Part shown: in pieces, positions 5,926 through 13,299 of the stretch
Numbering within the stretch: position 1 is the first letter of the stretch
Layout: each line of letters starts with the position of its first letter
Origin: Phycisphaerae bacterium
GTDB lineage: Bacteria; Planctomycetota; Phycisphaerae; Phycisphaerales; SM1A02
Direction: 5' to 3'
DNA length: 14,297 bases
Assembly: GCA_016873375.1 (NCBI GenBank)
Contig: VGXJ01000016.1
Location: forward strand, 1 to 14,297
Position numbers and translations under genes: made by a program
Notes under the pieces: model-generated
The model's input: the letters and a program-made list of their open reading frames with translations, nothing else
Database searches by the model: none
What the model was told of the DNA's origin: nothing

Positions 5926-7467
5926 TCAGGCGAGCGCCCGGCGTCGATCCTGCACGGCACCCACCAGCGCGGACAGGCCCAAGAGCGCGAACCACAGCCC
6001 GATGCCAGCGACGGCGAGCGTACGGGTGGAGACCAGTCGCTCGATCGAGATGATCGGCGCGATGTCGCCCTCGTACAGGACCGATGCTGGGTTGAGGTTG
6101 CGCTTCGAGACGGCAACGAGGATCTCGCGCGTGCGGTCGGCCAGATCCGCGATCTGGTTGCTGAGGCTGACCAGGCGTTGGGTGGTGGAGGCTGTCGTCG
6201 TCTGCGCCACCGCGGCGGCATTGCAGCGTTCGTTGATCGTCGTCAGGAGCCACGTCTCGAATTCAACACGAGCCTTCTGCTCGACCACATTCAGGTCGGC
6301 CTCGACCGTCCGCTCGCTCAACTCGCGGCGGTACTCGACGTCACGGCTCTTCACGGCCTGTTCAATGACCCGGTCGATGAAGCTGCCGTCGACGTTGGCC
6401 AGGACACCGCCATCACGAGATGGCATCCGACCACCGCTGTCGATGCGCGTGTCACGCTGCTCCGAGCTGAGCTGGCTTAGCGCCTCGTGGAGCACCTCGC
6501 TGCGCTGTTCGCTCTCGGTCAGGGTCGCCTCAAGCATCCTGCGACGGACCCCGGTGATCGACAGAAACTCGGCTGGGCTCTTCTCCTGGGCAGCAGCCAT
6601 GGTGTCGATGTAGGCCGGCATGATCAAGTTCCGCTGGAGCGCCAAGACCTTCTGGCGAAGATCGATCAGTGTCTCGCCACCAGAGGCGGTGGCGAGTTCC
6701 GAGCCCTGCACGGTCATCATGGTGACGATGGTGCGGGCAACGCTTTCCACAAAGTCGCGCAAGAGTTCTGCGTGAAGGATTGAGGCGGCCACATCGGTCC
6801 CATTCTGCGAGAGCGCTCCAGCGGAGGCCCGGAGGTCCTTGGCTTGCGGCAGCGGGAACTCGTACGCCGTTACGCCACCGGCTTCCGACAGCCGTGCCCA
6901 CTCGGCCGGCACGGCTAGGACGAACCGCTCCGCCTCGCCCGCGCTCAGCCGGGCGGCCGTGCAGGTGATCGTGAAGTCGGTCTGGGCCAGCGCGTCGAGC
7001 TTGGACTTGAATTCGCCCTCGAGCACTTGCCGCTCGGCGGCCGTGAGCTTGGTGTTGGCGAGCTTCTGCGCGTATTCCGACTGGAGCATGGACAGGTCGC
7101 GGCTCGAGCGCGAGATCGTGACAGCGCGCGCAAGGTCGGCAAGTTCGATGCGCTCCTGCAGGCCCTGCGCCTTCCAAATCGGTTCGAGGACGCTCGTGCC
7201 GATCAGGTCCTGCGGACTGAAGGGCGCCTTGTTGGGGTACTGGCCCTGTACTGCCCCCTTGAAGGTGAGCGTGATCTGGTAGCTCGCCACGGTCGATCCG
7301 GGCAGGGCCTGCATGATCGCGTAGCCGCCGACCGTCACGAGCGCTGCGATGATCGTGGACAGCACGAAGAGCGACCGGTGCCGCATGACAAAGCCCATGA
7401 GGTCGATCGAGCTTTCGTCGTACGCCACGCCGTCACCGGCGTTCCCCGTTGGAGTCCCTTGGTTCAT
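5926..7467 (-). CDS. Wzz-like chain-length/polysaccharide co-polymerase family membrane protein
   Basis: 513 residues from the ATG at 7467. The plan is that of a polysaccharide co-polymerase: a short cytoplasmic N-terminus, a first membrane helix at about 32-55, a long periplasmic region, and a second helix at about 483-504 followed by a basic tail (QDRRRALA). Just after helix 1 the segment LTFKGAVQGQYPNKAPFSPQ (about 67-86) resembles the conserved start of Wzz-type periplasmic domains, which set the length of O-antigen or capsule chains with a polymerase. The rest of the periplasmic part is rich in Ala, Glu, Leu and Arg, as expected for long helices. No tyrosine-kinase domain is fused. No polysaccharide genes lie nearby, so the substrate is unknown. 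A GTG at 7500 overlaps the E2 stop (GTGA) and would add 11 residues. I prefer the ATG, although a hairpin (7469-7489) lies directly before it. Confidence 0.72.
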   Translation of the reverse strand: MNQGTPTGNAGDGVAYDESSIDLMGFVMRHRSLFVLSTIIAALVTVGGYAIMQALPGSTVASYQITLTFKGAVQGQYPNKAPFSPQDLIGTSVLEPIWKAQGLQERIELADLARAVTISRSSRDLSMLQSEYAQKLANTKLTAAERQVLEGEFKSKLDALAQTDFTITCTAARLSAGEAERFVLAVPAEWARLSEAGGVTAYEFPLPQAKDLRASAGALSQNGTDVAASILHAELLRDFVESVARTIVTMMTVQGSELATASGGETLIDLRQKVLALQRNLIMPAYIDTMAAAQEKSPAEFLSITGVRRRMLEATLTESEQRSEVLHEALSQLSSEQRDTRIDSGGRMPSRDGGVLANVDGSFIDRVIEQAVKSRDVEYRRELSERTVEADLNVVEQKARVEFETWLLTTINERCNAAAVAQTTTASTTQRLVSLSNQIADLADRTREILVAVSKRNLNPASVLYEGDIAPIISIERLVSTRTLAVAGIGLWFALLGLSALVGAVQDRRRALA

Positions 7468-7468
7468 G

Positions 7469-7489
7469 GGCGCATCGTAGCGATGCGCC
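7469..7489. promoter_or_regulatory. Perfect 9-bp hairpin between E2 and the Wzz-like gene
   Basis: GGCGCATCG (7469-7477) and CGATGCGCC (7481-7489) are perfect complements around a TAG loop. The hairpin fills the 29-nt gap between the E2 stop and the ATG at 7467. No T tract follows on the minus strand, so it is an imperfect intrinsic terminator at best. It could instead hide the ribosome site or protect the 3' end of the upstream message. Confidence 0.5.
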
Positions 7490-7496
7490 GCAAGGA

Positions 7497-8828
7497 TCAC
7501 AGCAGCGACGACGGGTCCTCGAGCAGGCCGACGACGGTGTTCAGGAAGCGCGCACCCTCGGCACCGTCAACGACGCGATGGTCGCACGACAGGCTCAGGG
7601 GCAGGACGAGCCCTGCATAGAAGCGACCGTCCTTGACCAAGACGCGTTCCTTCGTACGGCCGGCGGCGAGGATCGCCACTTCTGGATAGTTGATGATGGG
7701 GGTGGCGAACATCCCACCGTAGCTGCCGACATTCGAGAGCGTGAAGGTCCCACCCATGCTCTCCTCGCGGCTGATCGTGCGGTCGCGGCAACGGCCCGCG
7801 AGCACCTTGACCTGGTTGGCCAGGTCGACCAGCGTGCACTGGTCGGCGTTGCGCACGACAGGCACCATGAGTCCGCTGTCGGTATCGACGGCGATCGAGA
7901 GATTGATCACGCCCTTGATCAGGATCTCGCTGTTGGCATCATCGACATTCGCGTTGAGCGAGGGGTGCTTGCGCAGGGCGCGGACGATCGCCGCCATGAT
8001 GAACGGCATCATGCTGAGCTTCTGGCCCACCACCTTCGAATACTCGCGCCGCCTGCGGTCGAGCGCTGTCACATCAGCCTCGTCCACGACGGTGAAGTGC
8101 ACGGCCGTCCGAACGCTTCGCTCGAGGCTCTCGGCGATCTTGCGACGCACGCCTCGGAAGGCGATGCGCTGCGAGACCCCGTCCTTGTCGACCGGCGGCA
8201 TCGGAATCGATGCGGCGACCGCGCGCGGTGCGAAGCCCGCGGCAGCCTTGGATCCGCCAGCGAAACCATGCACATCGGATGCCGTGACGCGGCCGCTGTG
8301 ACCGGTCCCAGCGACCTTGTTGATGTCGATGCCCATCTCTCGCGCGATCCGCCGCACGGCCGGCGTGGCGAGCGCCTTGCCGCGCACAGGTGCCGCCACG
8401 GTGTGCTCGGGCTTGCGCGCGAAGCGGTCGCTCACGGTGAGCGTGCCGCTCATGGTGCCCACGACGGTGCCTTGATCGCCTTCGGCCTCGGCGGGAACGC
8501 CCGCAGCGACCGAGGCGCTCACGCAAGCCGGACCCTTGGCGGCTGGAGCGGCGGCGGGCGCAGCGCCCGACACGGCGTACCGCACGAGCGGCTTGCCGAC
8601 CTTCATGATGTCGCCGGGCTTGCCGCAGAGTTCGCTCACGGTGCCCGGCCATGGGCTCGGCACTTCGACGAGCGCCTTGTCGGTCTGCATCTCGGCAAGA
8701 ATGCTCGAGGTCGTGACCACATCGCCGGGCTTCACGCGCCAGCTGATGAGTTCGGCCTCGACCAGGCCTTCGCCGAGGTCAGGCAGGAGGAAGTGGCTCT
8801 TGTCGTCAGGTTGCTTCAGGCCGGCCAT
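7497..8828 (-). CDS. Dihydrolipoamide acetyltransferase, E2 of a 2-oxo acid (pyruvate) dehydrogenase complex
   Basis: 443 residues with the normal E2 order. One lipoyl domain lies at about 11-86, with the lipoylated lysine K51 in MQTDKALVEV. An Ala/Pro/Gly-rich linker follows. A peripheral-subunit-binding domain at about 152-188 (ATPAVRRIAREMGI, GTGHSGRV) would hold E1 or E3. The catalytic acetyltransferase domain runs from about 218 to the end, with the active site SCDHRVVDG (H417, D421). It moves acetyl groups from the E1-bound thiamine to CoA and forms the core of the complex. GGAGG stands about 7 nt before the ATG at 8828, and the gene lies 21 nt behind E1beta. Having only one lipoyl domain is common outside Proteobacteria. 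A branched-chain E2 would look similar, but the adjacent E1 type favours pyruvate. Confidence 0.93.
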   Translation of the reverse strand: MAGLKQPDDKSHFLLPDLGEGLVEAELISWRVKPGDVVTTSSILAEMQTDKALVEVPSPWPGTVSELCGKPGDIMKVGKPLVRYAVSGAAPAAAPAAKGPACVSASVAAGVPAEAEGDQGTVVGTMSGTLTVSDRFARKPEHTVAAPVRGKALATPAVRRIAREMGIDINKVAGTGHSGRVTASDVHGFAGGSKAAAGFAPRAVAASIPMPPVDKDGVSQRIAFRGVRRKIAESLERSVRTAVHFTVVDEADVTALDRRRREYSKVVGQKLSMMPFIMAAIVRALRKHPSLNANVDDANSEILIKGVINLSIAVDTDSGLMVPVVRNADQCTLVDLANQVKVLAGRCRDRTISREESMGGTFTLSNVGSYGGMFATPIINYPEVAILAAGRTKERVLVKDGRFYAGLVLPLSLSCDHRVVDGAEGARFLNTVVGLLEDPSSLL

Positions 8829-8849
8829 GGTTCGCCTCCGTGCGTGGGT

Positions 8850-9818
8850 TCAGTAGGCAAGGCAGTCTTCGATGCCGCGCTGGATGCGCGCCGCGTCAGG
8901 CAGGTATTCGAGTTCGAGCTTGTAGTACGGCATGATCGTGTCGAAGCCCGTCACGCGCTGGACCGGAGCCTCGAGGTGCAGGAAGCACTTCTCCATGATC
9001 TGCGTCGCGACCTCGCTGCCCACGCCGCAGGTGCGCGGCGCTTCGTGCACGATCACGCAGCGGCCGGTCTTGGACACGCTCTGCTCGACTGTCTCCATGT
9101 CCATCGGGTAGATCGTGCGCAGGTCGATGAGTTCGATGCTGCGGCCGCAGGCCTCGATCGCCTGCATGCACTGGATCACGCTCGCGCCCCAACTCACCAC
9201 GGTGAGGTCGGTGCCTTCGCAGACCACGCGGGCCTTGCCGAGCGGGATCGTGTACTCGTCCTCGGGCACTTCCTCGCGGATGGCGCGGTAGATGCGCTTG
9301 GGCTCGAAGAAGATGACTGGATCCGGATCGCGCAGTGCGCTGATGAGCAGCCCCTTCGCGTCGTAGGGGCCGCTGGGCATCACAACCTTCAGGCCGGGCT
9401 GATGGGTGTAGAACGCCTCTGGACTGTCGCTGTGCAGCTCCGGTGCATGGATGCCGCCACCGACCGGCACGCGCACGGTCATCGGCACCGTGAAGGCGCC
9501 ACGCGTGCGGGTGCGCATGCGCGCGGCGTGGCTGCAGAGCTGGTCGTATGCCGGCCCGAGGAAGCCCTCGAACTGGATCTCGGGCACTGGACGAAGGCCG
9601 GCCATCGCCAGGCCGATGCTCGCACCGATGATGCCGCTCTCGGCCAGCGGCGTATCAACGACGCGATTGGCGCCGAAGCGCTTTTGCAGGCCTTCGGTCA
9701 CGCGGAAGACGCCGCCGTTGGCGCCGACATCCTCGCCAAGGAGCAGGACGCGATCATCCTTCTCCATTTCCTGGATCAGGGCGAGGTTGATGGCTTGCAC
9801 GAGGGTGAGGTTCGCCAT
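8850..9818 (-). CDS. Pyruvate dehydrogenase E1 component, beta subunit
   Basis: 322 residues, the full length for the family. The N-terminal half is the pyrimidine-binding domain with LLLGEDVGANGGVFRVTEGL at about 25-44 and the signature DTPLAESGIIGASIGLAMAG (55-74), in which E59 should be the Glu that activates thiamine diphosphate. The C-terminal half is a transketolase-C type domain (DLRTIYPMD, VHEAPRTCGVGSE). With the alpha subunit it forms an alpha2beta2 decarboxylase that passes the acetyl group to the lipoyl arm of E2. It starts 39 nt after the alpha gene with a weak AGGA site. Branched-chain 2-oxo acid E1beta is the close alternative; I rely mainly on the alpha subunit for calling pyruvate. 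Confidence 0.93.
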   Translation of the reverse strand: MANLTLVQAINLALIQEMEKDDRVLLLGEDVGANGGVFRVTEGLQKRFGANRVVDTPLAESGIIGASIGLAMAGLRPVPEIQFEGFLGPAYDQLCSHAARMRTRTRGAFTVPMTVRVPVGGGIHAPELHSDSPEAFYTHQPGLKVVMPSGPYDAKGLLISALRDPDPVIFFEPKRIYRAIREEVPEDEYTIPLGKARVVCEGTDLTVVSWGASVIQCMQAIEACGRSIELIDLRTIYPMDMETVEQSVSKTGRCVIVHEAPRTCGVGSEVATQIMEKCFLHLEAPVQRVTGFDTIMPYYKLELEYLPDAARIQRGIEDCLAY

Positions 9819-9857
9819 GGTGTGGTCCTGTTGGATGATCGTGGTGGTGGTCGCCGA

Positions 9858-10973
9858 TCAGCGAGCGTTCGACGCGCTCGGAAGCTGGCTCGGATCCTGC
9901 CCGAGCGAGTGCGTGTGACCGGTCTCGCGCTGCGTGAGCAGATCAGTCGGGAGTTCCGCGAAGGTGTAGTTGAAGACATCACCGCGCACGGGGTGCTCGA
10001 CCTGCTCGCAGCGCTCGATCGTCGCCATGCAACTGGCCTCGGCGGCTTCGCGCAGTGCGGCGTCCTTGGCATCCGACCAGATGCCCTTCTTCGTCATGTA
10101 GTTGCGCAGCCGGGTGATCGGGTCGCGCGCCTTCCACGCATCGACTTCGGCCTGGTCGCGGTAGCGGCGGGCATCATCGGCGGTGGTGTGGTCACCGAGG
10201 CGGTAGGTCACGCCCTCGATGAAGAAGGGCTTGCCGTTGGTGCGCGCATGCTCGATCGCCTTGCGCATGCCGTAGACGACCGCAAAGATGTCGTTGCCGT
10301 CGACCTGCAGGCAGGGCATGCCGTAGGCGATGCCGCGCTGGGCCACGGTCGGTGCACTGCACTGGATGCGTCCGGGCACGCTGATCGCCCAGAAGTTGTT
10401 CTGGCAGAAGAAGATCACCGGGATGTCGAGGTTCGCCGCAAAGTTGCAGGCTTCGTGGAAGTCGCCTTCGCTCGTTGCGCCGTCGCCGAAGAAGGTGCAG
10501 GCGATCTGCTTCTGGCCCCGGTACTTGGCGGCCCATGCGAGGCCGGTCGCGTGCAGCATTTGCGTGCCGATGGGGACGGCGATGGGTGTCGCGTGGTGCG
10601 GTCGGGGCATCGCGTTGCCGCGCTCGTCGCCCATCCAGTGCAGGAGGATGCTGTCGATCGGGACGCCACGCCACATGAGGCCGCAGTTCTCGCGGTAGCA
10701 GGTGACGAGCCAGTCATCGTTGTTGAGCGCGTAGGCGGCGCCGAGGCTGTTGGCCTCCTGGCCCATGTTCTGCGGGTAGGTGCCCATGCGGCCCGAGCGC
10801 TGCAGCTTGAACGCCACCTCGTCCATCATGCGGCAGGTGACCATCGTCTCGTAGAGCTTGAGCAGGTCGGCATCCGGGATCAGGCCCTTGCCGAGCTTCT
10901 CGTCGAAGTTCCCGTGCTCGTCGAGGATGGAGATGCGCTCGATGGTGGTGGTCAGGGCGTTGGTGATGGGCAT
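9858..10973 (-). CDS. Pyruvate dehydrogenase E1 component, alpha subunit
   Basis: 371 residues. The thiamine diphosphate/Mg motif starts at GDGATSEGDFHEACNFAA (163-180) and ends with NN at 192-193. The phosphorylation-loop region is GVTYRLGDHTTADDARRY, a form typical of the PdhA group that pairs with a separate beta subunit. Sequence near 66-105 (YPQNMGQEA, CYRENCGLMWRGV) fits pyruvate-type E1alpha better than the branched-chain type. The enzyme decarboxylates pyruvate and reductively acetylates the E2 lipoyl group in the cytoplasm. GAGG lies 9 nt before the ATG at 10973. It is the first gene of the alpha-beta-E2 set. No gene for dihydrolipoamide dehydrogenase (E3) follows in the window; it must be elsewhere or shared with other complexes. 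The last 25 residues are polar and probably disordered. Confidence 0.93.
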   Translation of the reverse strand: MPITNALTTTIERISILDEHGNFDEKLGKGLIPDADLLKLYETMVTCRMMDEVAFKLQRSGRMGTYPQNMGQEANSLGAAYALNNDDWLVTCYRENCGLMWRGVPIDSILLHWMGDERGNAMPRPHHATPIAVPIGTQMLHATGLAWAAKYRGQKQIACTFFGDGATSEGDFHEACNFAANLDIPVIFFCQNNFWAISVPGRIQCSAPTVAQRGIAYGMPCLQVDGNDIFAVVYGMRKAIEHARTNGKPFFIEGVTYRLGDHTTADDARRYRDQAEVDAWKARDPITRLRNYMTKKGIWSDAKDAALREAAEASCMATIERCEQVEHPVRGDVFNYTFAELPTDLLTQRETGHTHSLGQDPSQLPSASNAR

Positions 10974-11331
10974 GAGCTGGAGCCTCGGAGAAAGAGAACG
11001 GCCGCCGCTCTTTCGATGCGACGGCCGTGTCGCGCGGGATGGTAGCAGCGGGGGGCTTCTGGCCCTGACGGTCGAGCGTTTCGAGCGATCGCTCTGCAGG
11101 CCTCGAAGTGATGGAAGGGCGTCGAAGTCTCAGTGTCGCGGACGGCACGCAACATGCCTGAGGGGTCTATGTTGTTTTTGATCGAAAGGTAACACAAAAG
11201 CGAATTTGCGCCAATAATCAAGCAGCCTGCAACGAATCGAATCCAGGAGGCGCGCCTCGCCCAGCGTTGGGGGCATCCTCCACGGGCCCATGTTGGGTCT
11301 TGCGTGCAGCAAGCGTCGGCGCAGGCGGCGT
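10974..11331 (-). promoter_or_regulatory. 358-bp non-coding region with AT-rich island, candidate PDH promoter and leader
   Basis: No convincing gene lies here. Positions about 11160-11225 are clearly more AT-rich than the rest of the window. On the minus strand a TTGGCG box (11214-11209) and an extended TGT-TACCTT box (11191-11186) are 17 bp apart and would start a transcript near 11179, giving a leader of about 200 nt before E1alpha. The leader contains the palindrome GAGCGATCGCTC around 11085-11092 and an inverted repeat ACGGCCG/CGGCCGT (10998-11004 and 11022-11028) some 25 nt before the start codon. The promoter call is weak because planctomycete promoters are poorly defined. Confidence 0.3.
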
Positions 11332-13134
11332 TCACCGTCCTGCCGCGCAACCATCGCCGCGCAGGTCGCTGGCGCCGCACAAGACTCCATCGCTGAGCCG
11401 AGCGATTGCCTGCCCGCGGCCGAAGGTGACCGAGCGCTCGGCGGCGATGGTGACGGCATGTCCGCGCTCGCGCAGGCCATCGATGGTTGCCTGCGGCCAG
11501 CCCGGCTCGAGCTGGACATCGGTGCCCCTCATCCACTGCCAGCGTGGTGCATCGAGTGCGGCCTGCGGGTTCTGCCCATGCACGACCGTGCGCAGCGTGT
11601 ACTGCGCGTGCGCCTGCGGCTGCATGAAGCCGCCCATGATCCCGAAGGGTCCGATCGGCTCGGCGACCGACTCGCTCGCACCATGCACCGATGGCGCGCC
11701 TGCATCACGCGAGAGGAACCCGGGGATGATCGTGTGATAGGGACGCTTGCCCGGCGCGAGTTCGTTCGCGTGGCCTGGGACAAGGTTGAAGCATGCGCCG
11801 CGATTCTGGAGTGCGATGCCTGTCCCGGGCACCACAAGCCCGCTGCCGAAGCCCATGTAGTTGCTCTGGATCAAGCTGACCATCAGGCCCGATGCATCCG
11901 CCGTGCACAGATAGATCGTGCCGCCTGGCTTGGGGACACCGGCATCGAAATCTTGCGCTCGCGTTGGATCAATGCGCGCGGCCAACGCGTCGAGCCGCTT
12001 TGGATCGAGCAATGCCTTGGTCGACTCGATCATGCACGATGGTTCGGCCACATGCAGGTGCGCCTCGCGGAAGGCGAGCTTGATCGCCTCAATCGCCAGG
12101 TGCGTGCCTGCTGCATCGTCGACACCGTGCCGATCGATGCCCACGCGTTCAAGGAGCGCCAGCGCGATCAGCGCCGCGATGCCCTGGCCGTTTGGAGGGA
12201 TCTCATGCAGGCGCGCGCCGCGGAAACCCATCGAGATCGGCGCCACACGCTCGGTCGTGTGCGCAGCCAGGTCATCGAGCCTCATGGCGCCGCCATCGGC
12301 GCGTGCCATGGCATCGATCGCCTTCGCGAGCGCACCATCGTAAAGATCGCGGCCAGCGGTGGCGCCGATGCGCTCGAGCGTGCGCGCATGATCGGGCAGG
12401 CGGATGCACTCACCGGCACGCGGCGCTCGCCCGTCGATCGTGAAGGTGCGGCGCCACTCGGCGTTGCCCGCGAGCGCGGTCGCCGCGCGGTCCCACAGGC
12501 GCGCTGTCTGCACAGCGACTGGATACCCATCACGCGCATACGCCGCTGCCGGCTGCATGAGCTGGGCGAACGGCAGCGCGCCAAACGCGCGGTGCACATC
12601 GGCCCACAGCGCGACTTGCCCTGGTACGGTGACCGCGTCCCAGCCGCGTGTGGGCATTGCGCTGCCGCCGTAGCGTGAACGATCGAGCGCACGCGGCGTG
12701 CGGCCTGAACCGTTGAAGCCGTGCAGGCGACCGCCATCGGCGGGGGACCAGACGAGTGCAAACGCATCGCCGCCGATCCCGTTGGTCGTGGGTTCGAGCA
12801 CGGTCATGCACGCGGCGGTCGCGATCGCGGCGTCGATGGCGTTGCCGCCCTGCGCAAGGACCTCGGTGCCTGCCTGTGCGGCGAGCACCTGGCTTGTGGC
12901 CACGATGCCGCGGCGTGCGAGCGTGGGCATCCTCTGCGATGGATAGGGCATGGCCCACTCGGGCGTTGCTGGCGAGAACTCGTGCATGGGTCGTGGTCCC
13001 TCTGGTTGAACGATCGCACTGGATCCGCCTCGTGCGGTCGCATCACGCGGCGCCGCGTAGGCGCCAGCAACTCCTGCGGCCGCCGTCACGGCTGCCGTGC
13101 CCAGGAACTCGCGCCGCGTCGCATGGTCTCGCAC
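11332..13134 (-). CDS. Gamma-glutamyltransferase family protein with Tat signal
   Basis: 600 residues. The N-terminus has the twin-arginine motif TRREFLG (R7, R8) and a hydrophobic stretch to about residue 27, so the folded protein is likely exported by Tat. The N-terminal nucleophile hydrolase fold is recognisable: GGNAIDAAIA (96-105) and GIGGDAF (119-125) in the large subunit, and PGGTIYLCTADASG (403-416), where T406 should be the self-cleavage and catalytic Thr. The C-terminal segment GIMGGFMQPQAHAQ is of the YwrD-like group, so the natural substrate may not be glutathione. The start is GTG at 13134; an in-frame TAG four codons upstream leaves little alternative. It follows the WD40 gene terminator, with 110 bp between hairpin and start, so it probably has its own promoter. 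Family certain; substrate unknown. Confidence 0.93.
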   Translation of the reverse strand: MRDHATRREFLGTAAVTAAAGVAGAYAAPRDATARGGSSAIVQPEGPRPMHEFSPATPEWAMPYPSQRMPTLARRGIVATSQVLAAQAGTEVLAQGGNAIDAAIATAACMTVLEPTTNGIGGDAFALVWSPADGGRLHGFNGSGRTPRALDRSRYGGSAMPTRGWDAVTVPGQVALWADVHRAFGALPFAQLMQPAAAYARDGYPVAVQTARLWDRAATALAGNAEWRRTFTIDGRAPRAGECIRLPDHARTLERIGATAGRDLYDGALAKAIDAMARADGGAMRLDDLAAHTTERVAPISMGFRGARLHEIPPNGQGIAALIALALLERVGIDRHGVDDAAGTHLAIEAIKLAFREAHLHVAEPSCMIESTKALLDPKRLDALAARIDPTRAQDFDAGVPKPGGTIYLCTADASGLMVSLIQSNYMGFGSGLVVPGTGIALQNRGACFNLVPGHANELAPGKRPYHTIIPGFLSRDAGAPSVHGASESVAEPIGPFGIMGGFMQPQAHAQYTLRTVVHGQNPQAALDAPRWQWMRGTDVQLEPGWPQATIDGLRERGHAVTIAAERSVTFGRGQAIARLSDGVLCGASDLRGDGCAAGR

Positions 13135-13188
13135 GCGTTCAGGCTAGCGGGTGCATGGGTGACACTGCGAAACCGACAACCTCACTGA

Positions 13189-13200
13189 ATGTTTGAACAT
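13189..13200. promoter_or_regulatory. Small inverted repeat upstream of the gamma-glutamyltransferase gene
   Basis: ATGTT (13189-13193) and AACAT (13196-13200) flank a TG centre, in a relatively AT-rich patch 55-66 bp before the GTG start at 13134 and after the preceding terminator. It could be an operator or part of the promoter, but it is short and may be chance. Confidence 0.2.
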
Positions 13201-13244
13201 CCACCACCGGCTGGTGAATCGCTTGTCACAGCCCCGAACGAACA

Positions 13245-13273
13245 AGGCCGCCGCCCGCGGTGGGCAGCGGCCT
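13245..13273 (-). terminator. Strong hairpin terminator after the WD40/TPR-like gene
   Basis: A 12-position stem with one C-A mismatch (AGGCCGC-GCCC against GGGC-GCGGCCT) surrounds a five-base loop. It begins 27 nt past the stop at 13300 and is followed on the minus strand by TTGTTCGTTC, a loose T-rich tail. It should end transcription from the right-hand gene. Confidence 0.65.
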
Positions 13274-13299
13274 GTGGATCGGTGCGACGAGGGGCGCGC

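Noticed and set aside
5922..6221. N-terminal extension of the SpoU methyltransferase
   Set aside because: The added 100 residues are low-complexity Arg/Ser/Pro and lie inside the Wzz-like gene; the family starts near MRIDVES.
7449..11045. A 1198-codon open frame on the plus strand opposite the PDH genes
   Set aside because: It is antisense to three clearly conserved enzymes and is a product of GC-rich codon use. Its translation is rich in His, Asp, Arg, Ala and Val with no domain, as expected for a mirrored frame.
10952..11536. Minus-strand frame across the end of the gamma-glutamyltransferase gene and the non-coding region
   Set aside because: It starts inside the transferase in another frame, is Arg/Ala-rich and has no ribosome site or domain.
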